Shown here: positions 44,317-53,215 of the stretch, in pieces
How positions within the stretch are numbered: position 1 is the first letter of the stretch
Layout: each line of letters begins with the position of its first letter
Source: an uncultured Collinsella sp.
Lineage (GTDB): Bacteria > Actinomycetota > Coriobacteriia > Coriobacteriales > Coriobacteriaceae
DNA: 64,000 nt
Assembly: GCA_900548265.1 (NCBI GenBank)
Contig: URKG01000005.1
Coordinates: forward strand, 49,854 to 113,853
Direction of reading: 5' to 3'
The notes under the pieces: model-generated
The model's database searches: none
Seen by the model: the letters and a program-made list of their open reading frames with translations, nothing else
What the model was told of the DNA's origin: nothing
Translations under genes and position numbers: made by a program

Positions 44317-44730
44317 CTAGTTCTTGACGCGGAGGCCGTAGCAAACGCGGAAGGTGAACTCCGCGATGGCGTGGCCCTCGTCGGTCTCGTCTTTCTTTAC
44401 GGTCTGCACGCCGTTGCAGGTCGTGCGGTAGAGGCTGAACGGCGCTGGAAGCTCGAAGCCGTCAGCAAGTGCCTGTTCGAGCCGCTGCACCATGCCGAGC
44501 ACCTTGGCGTTGCTGTATGGGCGCACTGGCTCGCTGATGCAGTGCACCCAAACGGTGATGGCGTCGATGTACATGGTTTTGGTGTTCTCAGGCTGCGTCG
44601 ATTGCAGCTCGACGCTGTAAAGCGGCGAATCACGATTCTCTGGGCTGTCGTAGCAGCTGGTGCCGGTACCCGCCTCGATGGCCTCTATGAGGCAACCGAG
44701 GAACACCGCGAGGCTTAATCGTTGGATCAT
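44317..44730 (-). CDS. tail terminator / completion protein
   Basis: It has 137 residues with an N-terminal helix and beta-strands (MYIDAITVWVHCIS, then FTFRVCYGLRVKN). Occupies the tail-terminator position before the tube gene. No diagnostic motif was seen. Confidence 0.6.
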   Translation of the reverse strand: MIQRLSLAVFLGCLIEAIEAGTGTSCYDSPENRDSPLYSVELQSTQPENTKTMYIDAITVWVHCISEPVRPYSNAKVLGMVQRLEQALADGFELPAPFSLYRTTCNGVQTVKKDETDEGHAIAEFTFRVCYGLRVKN

Positions 44731-44740
44731 CGCGCCCTCC

Positions 44741-45106
44741 CTAGAGCTTCCGTAGCTGGTCGATTAGGTCTTGTCTGAATATCGGCTCTTGCGCCTTGAC
44801 GTTGCGTTGCAGGAATCGCTGCCCCTCCACGTATCCGCCGTTCACCGTGCGGTGGCCGTACTCGACGTGAGGCGCGTAGTCCTTCGCGTATCCGACGGTG
44901 TCGCCGGACTGCCCCAACGACATGCGCAGTTCGCCGTGTGGCCCACCAGGCCTGGTCTTCTTGGTAGATACGGGCGTTCCACCGTCCGCTTTGCCACGGT
45001 TGTAGATTTGGGCCATGTTCTTCATGATCACGGCCTCGAACCTTACGTGCGAAAGGCGGTTGAGCTTTCCGGCAAGACCGTTCACGTCGCGTATCACGAG
45101 GCCCAT
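44741..45106 (-). CDS. HK97 gp10-like tail component
   Basis: It has 121 residues; GLAGKLNRLSHVRFEAVIMK at the N-terminus and YAPHVEYGHRTVNGG in the middle are typical of the HK97 gp10 family of head-tail/tail-assembly proteins. Start at 45106 with AAGAGGTG upstream; frames open further upstream are shadows. Confidence 0.85.
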   Translation of the reverse strand: MGLVIRDVNGLAGKLNRLSHVRFEAVIMKNMAQIYNRGKADGGTPVSTKKTRPGGPHGELRMSLGQSGDTVGYAKDYAPHVEYGHRTVNGGYVEGQRFLQRNVKAQEPIFRQDLIDQLRKL

Positions 45107-45408
45107 GGCTTGCACCTCTTGACGCTCACGACGGTTGCGTCGCCGTCGGCCATGACGTTCTCGACCTCGTAGGAAGCCCCCTTGACCTCGACGCCGCAGA
45201 TGCCGGCGAAGTCGCTTGCCGGGCGCTTGGTGAGCAGGGCGCGGGAAACGCTGTCGAAGGCGTTTCCCGCCTCGGCGCTGCGAACCTTGTGGCTCGGGCC
45301 GAAGCGCACGAAGAAGTCGAACGCCTCGACGGTCGAGCAAATGGGGTTGTGCAGCTCGTCGATGCCCGTCTGCTCGCGTCTATAGGCCTTTGCCCTACAC
45401 CACTTCAT
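45094..45408 (-). CDS. head-closure-type protein
   Basis: It has 104 residues (start at 45408, GGGAG upstream; overlaps the connector gene by 4). Beta-rich ending VENVMADGDATVVSVKRCK. Position between connector and gp10-like gene matches head closure/stopper proteins; sequence alone is not conclusive. Confidence 0.6.
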   Translation of the reverse strand: MKWCRAKAYRREQTGIDELHNPICSTVEAFDFFVRFGPSHKVRSAEAGNAFDSVSRALLTKRPASDFAGICGVEVKGASYEVENVMADGDATVVSVKRCKPWAS

Positions 45409-45749
45409 CGGCGCGCTCCCATGAACTTGATGCCTTTGGGGCGACACGCCTCGCGCAGGGCCTCGATGTCGTCGGAATAGGCGGACAGCACGTCGTCGAT
45501 GAACGAGTTCGACATGCTGCCGCCGTCGGACGCCGATTCGGAGGTGCTGCCCTCGTAGCCGCGCAGGCGCAGGGCCTTCACCGCCGCATCGACGGCGATT
45601 GACTCGGCCAGGCGCGGAAGCCGCTCGACCTTGAGGCGGATGAGCAAGCGGTCGGTGACCGTCTGGATCATCTCCTCGATGGCGGGGTCGTCGGGCATGG
45701 CCTCGTCTGGGAGGTATCGCGCCTTAACGCGGTCTACGAGCGCGGCCAT
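45405..45749 (-). CDS. head-tail connector
   Basis: It has 114 residues, mostly helical (IEEMIQTVTDRLLIRLKVER, then AVDAAVKALRLRGYEG and SFIDDVLSAYSDDIEALREA). This pattern fits gp6/gp15-like connectors that dock on the portal. Placed right after the major capsid. Confidence 0.75.
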   Translation of the reverse strand: MAALVDRVKARYLPDEAMPDDPAIEEMIQTVTDRLLIRLKVERLPRLAESIAVDAAVKALRLRGYEGSTSESASDGGSMSNSFIDDVLSAYSDDIEALREACRPKGIKFMGARR

Positions 45750-45752
45750 GGG

Positions 45753-46832
45753 CTAGCCCTCCACGTGGTCGGAGGCCTCAAGGGTCTGCGTGGATGTCGT
45801 GTCGATGGTCGCGATGATGTGGCCGTAGACATTGGGCAGCACGGGGATGAACACGCCGGAGGCCTTCGTCCACGTGGCCACGGGGTCGGGGGTGTCCCAG
45901 CGGGTGCAGGTGACGAACTGCATCTGGCGCTTCTCGTCGAAAGCGCCGCCCTGCTCAAGCTCCTCGGGGGTGACGCCCCAAAGGCCCGTGCCAACGGAGC
46001 CGTCGTAGCCGACGGAGCACATGACGAACTTGCCCTCGGGGAAGAAGCGGCCCTGCGAAACGCTGCCGCCCTCCGCGCCGATGATGCCGTAGCGCTCCTC
46101 GTCGATGGACATGGTGAGGCCGTTGAACTGCTGCGCGAGCAGGTTGTTGACCTGCGCCAGGCTGGGCAGGATGCCCGCGCCGTTCACGCCGAAGATGGCC
46201 TTCTGCACGGCGGCGTTGCGCTGGATGAGAGAGAACACCTTCTTGGAGGTGACGGCCACGGTCGGGGTCTGGCCCTTGCCCTGCGCGATGGTCACCCAGC
46301 CGTCGATGTCTCCCAGGATGTCGGCTTCGGCAACCGCCCACTTGGCCGTGACCTTCTGGTCTTCTGGCACGCCGAAGTCGATTTCCATGGATACGTTGTT
46401 CTCGGCGATGATCATCTTGCCCGTGGTCAGGGCCTCAATTTTGGCCTTCTCGGCGCGCGTGACGACAGACTCGGCGGTGCGGGCGACGTCATCGAAGACG
46501 TAGCGGCGCACGGAGTCCATCTGCATGTCGAGGCCGCGAGTGATGCGGCGCAGGCGCTCGGAGAGGTTGATCTTCTCCTTGATAAGCAGGGACTCGGTGG
46601 TGACGCGCTCGAACGGCACGCGGGAACCGATGTGTGCCTCGGTGTCGAAGCCGTGGATCATGGCAACGGTGGGCAGGTTGCCGTTCTCGGCCAGGCGCGT
46701 GTACTCGGCCTCGATGTACTGCGTCTTGCGGTCGGGGAACAGGCGGGAGCCTGTGTAGCTGCGCTGGACGTTGAAGCCCTGCGAGAAGTCGAGCATGTCG
46801 CGCTCGGTGATGAGTTCAGAGATGAGACGCAT
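45753..46832 (-). CDS. major capsid protein (lambda E-like)
   Basis: It has 359 residues. N-terminal RLISELITERDMLDF and a middle segment GVPEDQKVTAKWA match the Phage_cap_E family of lambda-type capsid proteins. No protease is encoded nearby, consistent with E-type capsids assembled on a scaffold. Ribosome site AAAGGAG. Confidence 0.88.
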   Translation of the reverse strand: MRLISELITERDMLDFSQGFNVQRSYTGSRLFPDRKTQYIEAEYTRLAENGNLPTVAMIHGFDTEAHIGSRVPFERVTTESLLIKEKINLSERLRRITRGLDMQMDSVRRYVFDDVARTAESVVTRAEKAKIEALTTGKMIIAENNVSMEIDFGVPEDQKVTAKWAVAEADILGDIDGWVTIAQGKGQTPTVAVTSKKVFSLIQRNAAVQKAIFGVNGAGILPSLAQVNNLLAQQFNGLTMSIDEERYGIIGAEGGSVSQGRFFPEGKFVMCSVGYDGSVGTGLWGVTPEELEQGGAFDEKRQMQFVTCTRWDTPDPVATWTKASGVFIPVLPNVYGHIIATIDTTSTQTLEASDHVEG

Positions 46833-46850
46833 GTTGCGCTGCTCCTTTCG

Positions 46851-47165
46851 TTAAACCAGGTAGAGGCCTGTGGCGGCGAGGTCTTCCTTCTTCGCCTTGG
46901 CCTCGGTGGATACCTTGTCGGCCTTGAGTCGGCCCTGGAAGATAACCGCAGCCGGGCACTTGTCGGTATCGGTCATGTCGTAGTCCTCGAGGAACACGCC
47001 TAACTCGGACGTGCCCGTGAAGAGTGCGCCCGCCTTGATGAGCTTGCGGCCATCGACCTCCTTGGCCATGGCCTGCGTGGCGGTGCGGGTCTTCGCGACG
47101 ATGCCCACCTCGGAATCGAGGATGCTTTGGGACTCGCCGTAGGTGAACGCCTTATTGAGCGCCAT
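46851..47165 (-). CDS. small head (decoration-type) protein
   Basis: It has 104 residues between scaffold and major capsid, the place of head-decoration/cement proteins such as lambda gpD. Sequence (GALFTGTSELGVFLEDYDMT, then DKCPAAVIFQGRLK) is beta-rich and unannotated. Overlaps the scaffold stop by 14 bases. Confidence 0.6.
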   Translation of the reverse strand: MALNKAFTYGESQSILDSEVGIVAKTRTATQAMAKEVDGRKLIKAGALFTGTSELGVFLEDYDMTDTDKCPAAVIFQGRLKADKVSTEAKAKKEDLAATGLYLV

Positions 47166-47835
47166 CTTTCTTTCCTCCGTTCATTCGGTTGCTGTAATCG
47201 GATGCGAACTTCGACGCGAACGACTGGCTGGGCTTGGTGCCCGCGCCGTCTTTCGGGGGCTGGCGCTTCAGCGCCTCCTGCACGGCGGCGTTTACCGCCT
47301 TGGGGAACAGCTCCTTGATCTTGGAGATCGCGGCGTTGGTGTCGTCGGCCTTCTCCGTGACGAACATGGACAGCAGCTCGTCGCCGAGGTCGATGCCTGC
47401 GGCCTTCAGCTCGGAGCGCGCGACGCCCATCTGCTCGACCAGGTTGATGCGGCGCTCAAGCTTGGCCTTCTCGCCCTGGGCCTTCTTCAGCTCGTACTGC
47501 GCGCGCTGCAGGTCGTTCATGCCCGCCAGCTTCTCGGCCTCGGAGCGCTTGTCGTCTGCCTGCTGCGCAAGCTCCTCGCGGATGCGCTTTTCGAGCTTCT
47601 TGCCCTCGCGCGCGAGCTTCTGCTGCACGATGGCGTTCACCTCGTCGTCGGTGTAGGTCTTACCTGCTGGCTTCGGCTCTGGGTCGGTGCCGTCGCCGCT
47701 TGGCTCGGGGTCGGGGTCGTTGCCCTCGTTGCCTTCTGCGCCATCGCCTGCAGGGTCGGCGCTGCCGCCCTGCGGAGGCGTGAGGTTGCCGCCCGCTACG
47801 CCCGCGAACTTCTGTCGGTTTCCGTCTTTCGCCAT
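47152..47835 (-). CDS. capsid scaffolding protein (DUF4355-type)
   Basis: It has 227 residues: an acidic Gly/Pro/Asp-rich N-terminus, then a long, charged helical stretch (YTDDEVNAIVQQKLAREGKK, and on to about residue 140) and a basic C-terminus, the classic scaffold layout. Start at 47835 with GGAGGGTG six bases upstream; the frame to 47907 is not favoured. Confidence 0.8.
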   Translation of the reverse strand: MAKDGNRQKFAGVAGGNLTPPQGGSADPAGDGAEGNEGNDPDPEPSGDGTDPEPKPAGKTYTDDEVNAIVQQKLAREGKKLEKRIREELAQQADDKRSEAEKLAGMNDLQRAQYELKKAQGEKAKLERRINLVEQMGVARSELKAAGIDLGDELLSMFVTEKADDTNAAISKIKELFPKAVNAAVQEALKRQPPKDGAGTKPSQSFASKFASDYSNRMNGGKKDGAQ

Positions 47836-47994
47836 GTTTTGCACCCTCCATAAGGTTTCTCGTGGCTCATGCCTGCACGTTTCGCCGTAGCTTTTAGCGG
47901 GTTCCACGCCTGCCCGATGCCGTGGCTTTTAGCGACTTCAACGCTCGGTCGGTCTTTGACCAAGCCAGTGTCCCGCGTGCGTGAGATTCGCCCG

Positions 47995-48258
47995 CTACGA
48001 GGGGTCTAGGATGTCTTCAAGGCGTTCTAGCGTCGGCAGATCGGCAAGACGCATGACCTCCGCGCCTTCGTCGGTTATCACCACCATGGGGATGCGCGTT
48101 ATGCGCTCGGAGTTGTTCAGCCGCTCCATAAGGCCGTCCCATGCCCAGTGCTCGCGCACCTGGTCTGGGTATTCGGCTGCAAGCGGCTCTATGACCGCCT
48201 TCCTGTAGGCTTCGCACGCGGGGCAGCCCCGGCGTGTGATGTACTCGGCCCTGATCAC
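47995..48258 (-). CDS. thioredoxin/glutaredoxin-like protein
   Basis: It has 87 residues from a GTG at 48258 with GGAGGAG upstream. Redox motif RGCPAC near the N-terminus, then RIPMVVITDEGAE, which holds the cis-proline of thioredoxin folds. Unusual inside a phage head module. It may protect or reshape disulphides of the capsid or host; inference only. Confidence 0.75.
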   Translation of the reverse strand: MIRAEYITRRGCPACEAYRKAVIEPLAAEYPDQVREHWAWDGLMERLNNSERITRIPMVVITDEGAEVMRLADLPTLERLEDILDPS

Positions 48259-48274
48259 GTCTCCTCCAATCGGC

Positions 48275-48302
48275 AAAAGAAAAGCCCCCATGTCGGGGGC
48301 TT
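48275..48302 (-). terminator. intrinsic terminator in the head module
   Basis: Eight-base-pair stem AAGCCCCC/GGGGGCTT followed on the minus strand by TTCTTTT. It lies between the candidate immunity gene and the thioredoxin-like gene, so it may lower downstream expression. Confidence 0.75.
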
Positions 48303-48336
48303 CGTTCTACCGTGGAGGTGAGAAGGGTGTTCGGTT

Positions 48337-48546
48337 TTAGCGGTGGAGTTCCTTGTTGCGCTTGCGGATGATAGCCTCGGCCTGCTCTTGGCTTATCTCG
48401 TCAAGCCAAAGCTCGCCTACCAGCACAGCCCACAGGTCGTTGTCGTCGCGCCATCTTCCTAGCGTGAAGTTGTAGGTCTCTGCGGTACCCGCCTCAAGGT
48501 CGATGCGCGAAACGCGCTTCACGGAATCGTCGGTGTAGTAGTTCAT
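48337..48546 (-). CDS. small protein, candidate immunity factor for the MuF toxin
   Basis: It has 69 acidic residues (ETYNFTLGRWRDDNDLWAVL, then ELWLDEISQEQAEAIIRKRN). Its ATG overlaps the toxin stop codon by 4 bases (ATGA), so it is co-translated. Position immediately downstream is the immunity-gene place in MuF polymorphic-toxin loci. No family was recognised. Confidence 0.55.
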   Translation of the reverse strand: MNYYTDDSVKRVSRIDLEAGTAETYNFTLGRWRDDNDLWAVLVGELWLDEISQEQAEAIIRKRNKELHR

Positions 48547-50069
48547 TTGCGCACCTCCTCGATGTTTGGCGGGGTTGAAAGCCCGTCGGACAGCTCTATC
48601 ATGCGGCGCACAAGCTCGGCGCGCCGTTTCGGGTCGGTCTCGGGAAGCCGCTGCTCCTCGTAGAGCTTGTGAAGCTCGTTCTCCTTCAGGGCAAGCGACT
48701 CGGGCGTGTGGAACTGCAGCTCGAACTTGAAGCCGTCGGGCGTCTCGAACTGGCAGTTGACGCCGCGGTACGTTACGCCCGTGCTCTGCAGCGTGTTCTT
48801 GACCTTGACCAAAGTATAGCCCGCCTTCTCAAGCTCGACGCGGATGCGGGCGAACTCGTCGGCGAAGCTGGCCGTTTGAAGCTGATAGGTATACCGCAGC
48901 ACGTCGTGGATGGAATCGGCTGCTTCCTGCTCGCTCATGGTCTTGTCGTGCGAGTCGGTTCCTATCTTGCGCGCAAGCGACTGCTGGCCCTTGAGCCTGA
49001 AATCAAGCCCCGCGAGCGTCGAGCCTACGCGCTGAAGCGATTGCAGGAACGATGTGGTTTCAGGCTCGCGCGCCATGGCGTCGGAGCGCAGGCGTGTGGC
49101 CTGTGTGGCCGAATCGCCGCCGCGCTTCTGCACGTACTCGTCTATCCACTTGCCCCAATCGGCCACTTCAAGGGTGTATGAGCAGCGGCACCACGGGTGC
49201 ATGGGCGGGAAGTTCGTGCCTGGCATGCGTTCGGACAACTTGGCGGGGTGCTGCTTCTGGTAGGCCTCAAGCTCGCGGCATACCTCGCAGGCCTTGCCGT
49301 CGTGTATGCAGCTGATGGCGTAGCTTTCGAACTCTGACTCGTGGACGCGTGCCTGCGCCTCGTTGAAGAGGTACGTGCCCTCGGTGTACACGAGGCGCAT
49401 AGCCGTTCGGGTGCCGCTGTGGTTCAGCCTCGCCCGAAGCTCGCGCGAGATCTCGTCATAGGAGACGCCCCGCGCTATGAGCTTCGAGAAGTCATCGTTG
49501 AGGTAGTTCGCCAGCTTCTCGCGGTTTGCCCAGATGCGCGCCGAGAAGTCTTCACCGGCGGCCCATGCTGCCCCCACGGTGGCCTTGACCACCTCGGAGT
49601 CGTAGCGGTAGAAGTCCTTGCCGAAGCCCAGCTCCTCGGCGGCCATGTTGGCCGCGCGGCGCGCCTGCTCGGAGAAGTGGCGCTGAAGCTCTGCCTGCTC
49701 GATGGCCCCTATCTCGTACTGCTGGATGCGTATCTGAAGCTGGATGGCCTCAAGCTCGTTCAGCCGGTAGATGGACTCGCGGACGGGCATGAGGTCGGCG
49801 TACTGCGGGTACTTCTTGGCAAAGTCGTCCATGCGCTCCATGAGCAGGGTGCGGTCTTCCGCGCTGATGGATTGCAGCAGGCGGCGGTACTCTATCACCT
49901 TGTCCTCGCCGTACTGGGCGTAGTAGGCGGCTATGAGGCGGTCGAGCTTGGCTGCTTCGCTCGCGTACACCTTCTCAAGGCGCTTGCGCAAGGCGGCCTC
50001 GTCCTTCTCAAGCTGCGCAAGGAACTCGTCTCGGCGCTCGCGCCAGTACTCGTCGCTAGGCTTGCTCAT
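48543..50069 (-). CDS. MuF head-morphogenesis protein with RelA/SpoT-like C-terminal domain
   Basis: It has 508 residues. Residues 1-310 are a MuF/minor-head region ending in CIHDGKACEVC and FPPMHPWCRCS. Residues 340-508 contain, in order, RLKGQQSLARK (358-368, the RxKxxxSxxxK G-loop), DVLRYT (389-394), YRGVN (434-438) and FELQFHT (449-455). These correspond to the synthetase-type (p)ppGpp/nucleotide pyrophosphokinase motifs including the catalytic Glu (Glu450). MuF fusions of this kind are known as phage-borne polymorphic toxins. Start at 50069 overlaps the previous gene. Confidence 0.82.
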   Translation of the reverse strand: MSKPSDEYWRERRDEFLAQLEKDEAALRKRLEKVYASEAAKLDRLIAAYYAQYGEDKVIEYRRLLQSISAEDRTLLMERMDDFAKKYPQYADLMPVRESIYRLNELEAIQLQIRIQQYEIGAIEQAELQRHFSEQARRAANMAAEELGFGKDFYRYDSEVVKATVGAAWAAGEDFSARIWANREKLANYLNDDFSKLIARGVSYDEISRELRARLNHSGTRTAMRLVYTEGTYLFNEAQARVHESEFESYAISCIHDGKACEVCRELEAYQKQHPAKLSERMPGTNFPPMHPWCRCSYTLEVADWGKWIDEYVQKRGGDSATQATRLRSDAMAREPETTSFLQSLQRVGSTLAGLDFRLKGQQSLARKIGTDSHDKTMSEQEAADSIHDVLRYTYQLQTASFADEFARIRVELEKAGYTLVKVKNTLQSTGVTYRGVNCQFETPDGFKFELQFHTPESLALKENELHKLYEEQRLPETDPKRRAELVRRMIELSDGLSTPPNIEEVRK

Positions 50070-50505
50070 CGCTGCCCATAAGAAGCTCGATGATCTGCGC
50101 CTTGGTGGCGTTCTTCGGAAGGGCCACGCCGCTTCCCTTGGCAAGCTCGCGCAGCTCGTTGATTTTCATGGCCATCAGGCCGGCGTTGTCGTCTGCCTCG
50201 GGCTGCTCTTCGGCAGGCTCGGGTTCGGCCTCTTGCGCAGGCGCTTCCTGCTGCTGTTCCGCCTCGGGCTGCGGTGCACCGCTCGGCTGCTCCTTGATTG
50301 CGTACGTTGTCGTATCCACCAGGGAGCCGACCGTCACGAGGTCTTCGCGGATGTAGCCGCCCATGGTCAGCTCAAGCCAGCCGGGTGCGGCATCCTCGAC
50401 GTGCGCGGCGCAACCGCTGCCCATCGTTCCGATAATTGGCGCCTCTGCGCTCGGCTGCTCGCGGATGGCAAGGCGCTTGCCTCGGCTATAGATCGCTACC
50501 TTCAT
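50056..50505 (-). CDS. SH3-like phage protein with a C-terminal SAP-like motif
   Basis: It has 149 residues. An SH3-type N-terminus (residues 1-65: IYSRGKRLAIREQPSAEAP) precedes an acidic Pro/Gln-rich linker and a helical end (NELRELAKGSGVALPKNATK) resembling SAP/Rho-N nucleic-acid-binding motifs. Lies between portal and MuF protein. Start at 50505 with GGAAGGA upstream. Role unknown. Confidence 0.6.
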   Translation of the reverse strand: MKVAIYSRGKRLAIREQPSAEAPIIGTMGSGCAAHVEDAAPGWLELTMGGYIREDLVTVGSLVDTTTYAIKEQPSGAPQPEAEQQQEAPAQEAEPEPAEEQPEADDNAGLMAMKINELRELAKGSGVALPKNATKAQIIELLMGSDEQA

Positions 50506-51937
50506 CGTTGGTTCCTTCCTCTTCGGTGTCATCGGCCTGAGCCGTCCTATTGGTGGGCATGCCGCCGCTTATGGCGTCGGCCTTCTCTTCCTGCTCGTCG
50601 CGCTTGCGCTGCATCTCTGCCTTCGGGTCGCTCACGCACGAGAGCACGGAAAGCTGGGTCTCCTCGGACACGATGCCAGAGAGCTGCCCGGCCACGCTTG
50701 CCTCTGATTGCAGGTCGTCGGGCATGTTGCGGTGCATGGTCACTTCCACGGCCTGCCAGTCGTCGCCCGCGAAATCGGCGTTGGGGTAGGCGGCCAGAAG
50801 GCGCATGCGCTCCTGCACGCCGCGCCTGAACTTCAGCTCCTTGTTTCGCGCCAGGTTGCTCATGGGCATCATGCGCATCTTGAGCGCTATGCCGGAGGCC
50901 GTGGCGAAGTTGTCGTCGGTGATGTCTGGCACCATGGCAGTCTTGTAGATGAGCGTTTCCAGGCGGTTGATGAGGTTTTCCTGCACGCCGTCGGCGTTCG
51001 GCTTCACGAGGAACATCACGTCGAGGCCCTCGGTCGATTCGCCGAACAGGTTGATGATCTTGTTCTCGCGGATATTCTCTATCTCGGACTCGTCAAGCTC
51101 CTTGCCCTTGACCACCATGTAGCAATCGCTGAAGTACTCGACGTCGTTGGCCTTCTCGGACAGCACGGCGTTGTACTGCTCGATGAGCGACAGCACGCCC
51201 TCGTAGAGGCCGCGCCCCTCGGTATTCTGGCGGAAATCGACCGCGGGCACGCTTCCGAACGCATGCGCGCTAGGCTCGCCGAAGGCGAAGCCATCGTTCG
51301 TGCGGGCGAAATCGACCACCTGCGCGGCATCCGACCAGCTGCCCTTGATGGCCCCGTCGTCGCCGTAGAACCAGCGCACGAAGAACAGCGGGCGCTTCAG
51401 CACGGAGTCGTCGTACACCATGAAGGCGGTCAGCGGCGCTACCGCGATTGAGCGCGGCATGCCGTCCTCGTCTTGGTAAAGCATCTCGTAGGCATGGCCG
51501 AACTTGGAGGCCATCTTCGAAAGCTCTGCGTCCACGTCCTCCTGAAGGTTTCTCGCCGTGAACTCGGCGATGAACGCCTCCACGGAGCTTTTCCGCGAAT
51601 CGGGCATCCCCTCGGCGTTTTTGACCGAAAGCGTCATCGGAACGCCGATGAAGTAGCCCTCGAACGTCTGCGTGATGGTGTAGGCGAAGTCCGCCGCCAT
51701 GCGGTTGTCGGGCTTGTAGTCGGGCTTCCTGCGCCAGGCGCGGTCGAAGATGGCGTAATGGCCCCTGTAGGCCGCGTCCAGGTACTCGTAGCGCGGCTTG
51801 TGGGCCTGCTCGAACTCGTCGATGAGCCTCTGAAGCAGCTCGGGCGTCATCTCGGTGCCGGCGGGCACGCGGAAGTCCTCGGTCTCAGGCTCGCGCTGCA
51901 TCTGGTCGTAGTAGAAGGAATGGAACTCGTGCGCCAC
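50486..51937 (-). CDS. portal protein (SPP1 gp6-like)
   Basis: The dodecameric DNA gate of the head. It has 483 residues, starting at a GTG with GGGAGG upstream, directly after TerL. It shows RMAADFAYTITQTFEGYFIG and a central FGHAYEMLYQDEDGM segment typical of SPP1-type portals, then a long helical C-terminus. Confidence 0.9.
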   Translation of the reverse strand: MAHEFHSFYYDQMQREPETEDFRVPAGTEMTPELLQRLIDEFEQAHKPRYEYLDAAYRGHYAIFDRAWRRKPDYKPDNRMAADFAYTITQTFEGYFIGVPMTLSVKNAEGMPDSRKSSVEAFIAEFTARNLQEDVDAELSKMASKFGHAYEMLYQDEDGMPRSIAVAPLTAFMVYDDSVLKRPLFFVRWFYGDDGAIKGSWSDAAQVVDFARTNDGFAFGEPSAHAFGSVPAVDFRQNTEGRGLYEGVLSLIEQYNAVLSEKANDVEYFSDCYMVVKGKELDESEIENIRENKIINLFGESTEGLDVMFLVKPNADGVQENLINRLETLIYKTAMVPDITDDNFATASGIALKMRMMPMSNLARNKELKFRRGVQERMRLLAAYPNADFAGDDWQAVEVTMHRNMPDDLQSEASVAGQLSGIVSEETQLSVLSCVSDPKAEMQRKRDEQEEKADAISGGMPTNRTAQADDTEEEGTNDEGSDL

Positions 51938-53215
51938 TTATATGCCTCCCTTGAAGAACTTCACGCCCGGCTTGCTCTGCCACTGCCTTATCGCGCTTGC
52001 GAGCGAATCCGGCATGTCGTCGTGCGCTGCGTTCTCGCTGTAGTCGAGCACCTGGTTCAATGCGTCCGCGTCGAGCGGGTACTGGTCGCAGTCAAGGAAC
52101 CTCACGTTGGCCCACTGGCTGCGCAGGTGCGTGCTTATCTTGATGTACTTGTTCTCCGCCTCCTGGTAGGAGCAGCACGGGTGCCCCCTGCGGATGATGG
52201 ACTTGCGCAGATAGCCCTTGTCGGCGTTCGACTCGCAGAAGACGGTGCCGATGCGCAGGGCCTTGCACTCCTTCAGGATCTCGTCGAGGCAGTCGTCTAC
52301 GTGCCTATGCCACATGCGGATGTGCGCGTACCAGATGCCGCTCCTCTCCCTAACGCAGGTGAAGGCCGTATAGTCAGCGCCGCCGTAGCTCGCGTCTATG
52401 TGGCCTATGCCGTCCGCCAAAAGCTGCGGCTCTTTGAAGAACTGCGCGTTGGTGAACATGGCGTCCTCGTCGGCGATGTGCTTCAGCTCGTAGTTGGCAG
52501 CGAAAAGCGAAGGCGACATGCTGGCGCGCACGCGCTCTATGTCCTCGCGGCTCATGAGTCCCGTCTCGAAGCAGCTCCATCGGCGGATGTTGGGCATCAG
52601 CTGGAAGGCGTCGTCCTTGTGCCACGGCGTGCCCGTGTTGAAGATGCGCCCGCCTCGGTTGCGGATGTTCTGAAGCTCCATGTACAGCAGCTTGATGCGC
52701 TCGCGCTCGGCTGCGGACACCCTGTCCTTCACGTTCACGATGTCGTCGGTGAACACCTTGTCGGCGTGCTTACCCGTGAGAGAGCCGCCGCAGCCAAGCC
52801 CCAGCAACTGGGGAGCGCCCGACACGCCCTGTTTGAGGTTCGTCGACACCGAGGACTGCGTGGCCTTGGTTATCACGAGGTCGGTGCCGTAGAGCATGCG
52901 CCCGAGGGCCTGGAACCACTCCGATTGAAGAACGTTGGCCGTAGCCGTCATGACCTCTGCCACGTCGTCGTCGGTCTTGCGCAGGAATATGACGCGCTCG
53001 CCGGGGAACAGCACGAGGATGAAGGCGAACGAGATGTGCAGGCACGTGGTCTTGAACGAGCCTCGGTGCGCCTGGATGGTCTCGTCCTCGGTGCCGAACA
53101 CCATGTCCTTGATCCACTTGCTGTGCAGGTCGGTGAGCTTGTCGTATCCCAGCTTCACGGCTATGTCGGCGGGGCAGTCGTACACCAGGTCGATGAGGTC
53201 AGCCCTTGTCGGCAT
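51938..53215 (-). CDS. terL: terminase large subunit
   Basis: Packages DNA into the prohead. Walker A-like HRGSFKTT at residues 50-57, Walker B VFTDDIV, and RNase H-like nuclease acids in HIDASYGGADYTAF and near the end, AAHDDMPDSLASAI. It has 425 residues. Overlaps the upstream gene by 17 bases. Confidence 0.93.
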   Translation of the reverse strand: MPTRADLIDLVYDCPADIAVKLGYDKLTDLHSKWIKDMVFGTEDETIQAHRGSFKTTCLHISFAFILVLFPGERVIFLRKTDDDVAEVMTATANVLQSEWFQALGRMLYGTDLVITKATQSSVSTNLKQGVSGAPQLLGLGCGGSLTGKHADKVFTDDIVNVKDRVSAAERERIKLLYMELQNIRNRGGRIFNTGTPWHKDDAFQLMPNIRRWSCFETGLMSREDIERVRASMSPSLFAANYELKHIADEDAMFTNAQFFKEPQLLADGIGHIDASYGGADYTAFTCVRERSGIWYAHIRMWHRHVDDCLDEILKECKALRIGTVFCESNADKGYLRKSIIRRGHPCCSYQEAENKYIKISTHLRSQWANVRFLDCDQYPLDADALNQVLDYSENAAHDDMPDSLASAIRQWQSKPGVKFFKGGI

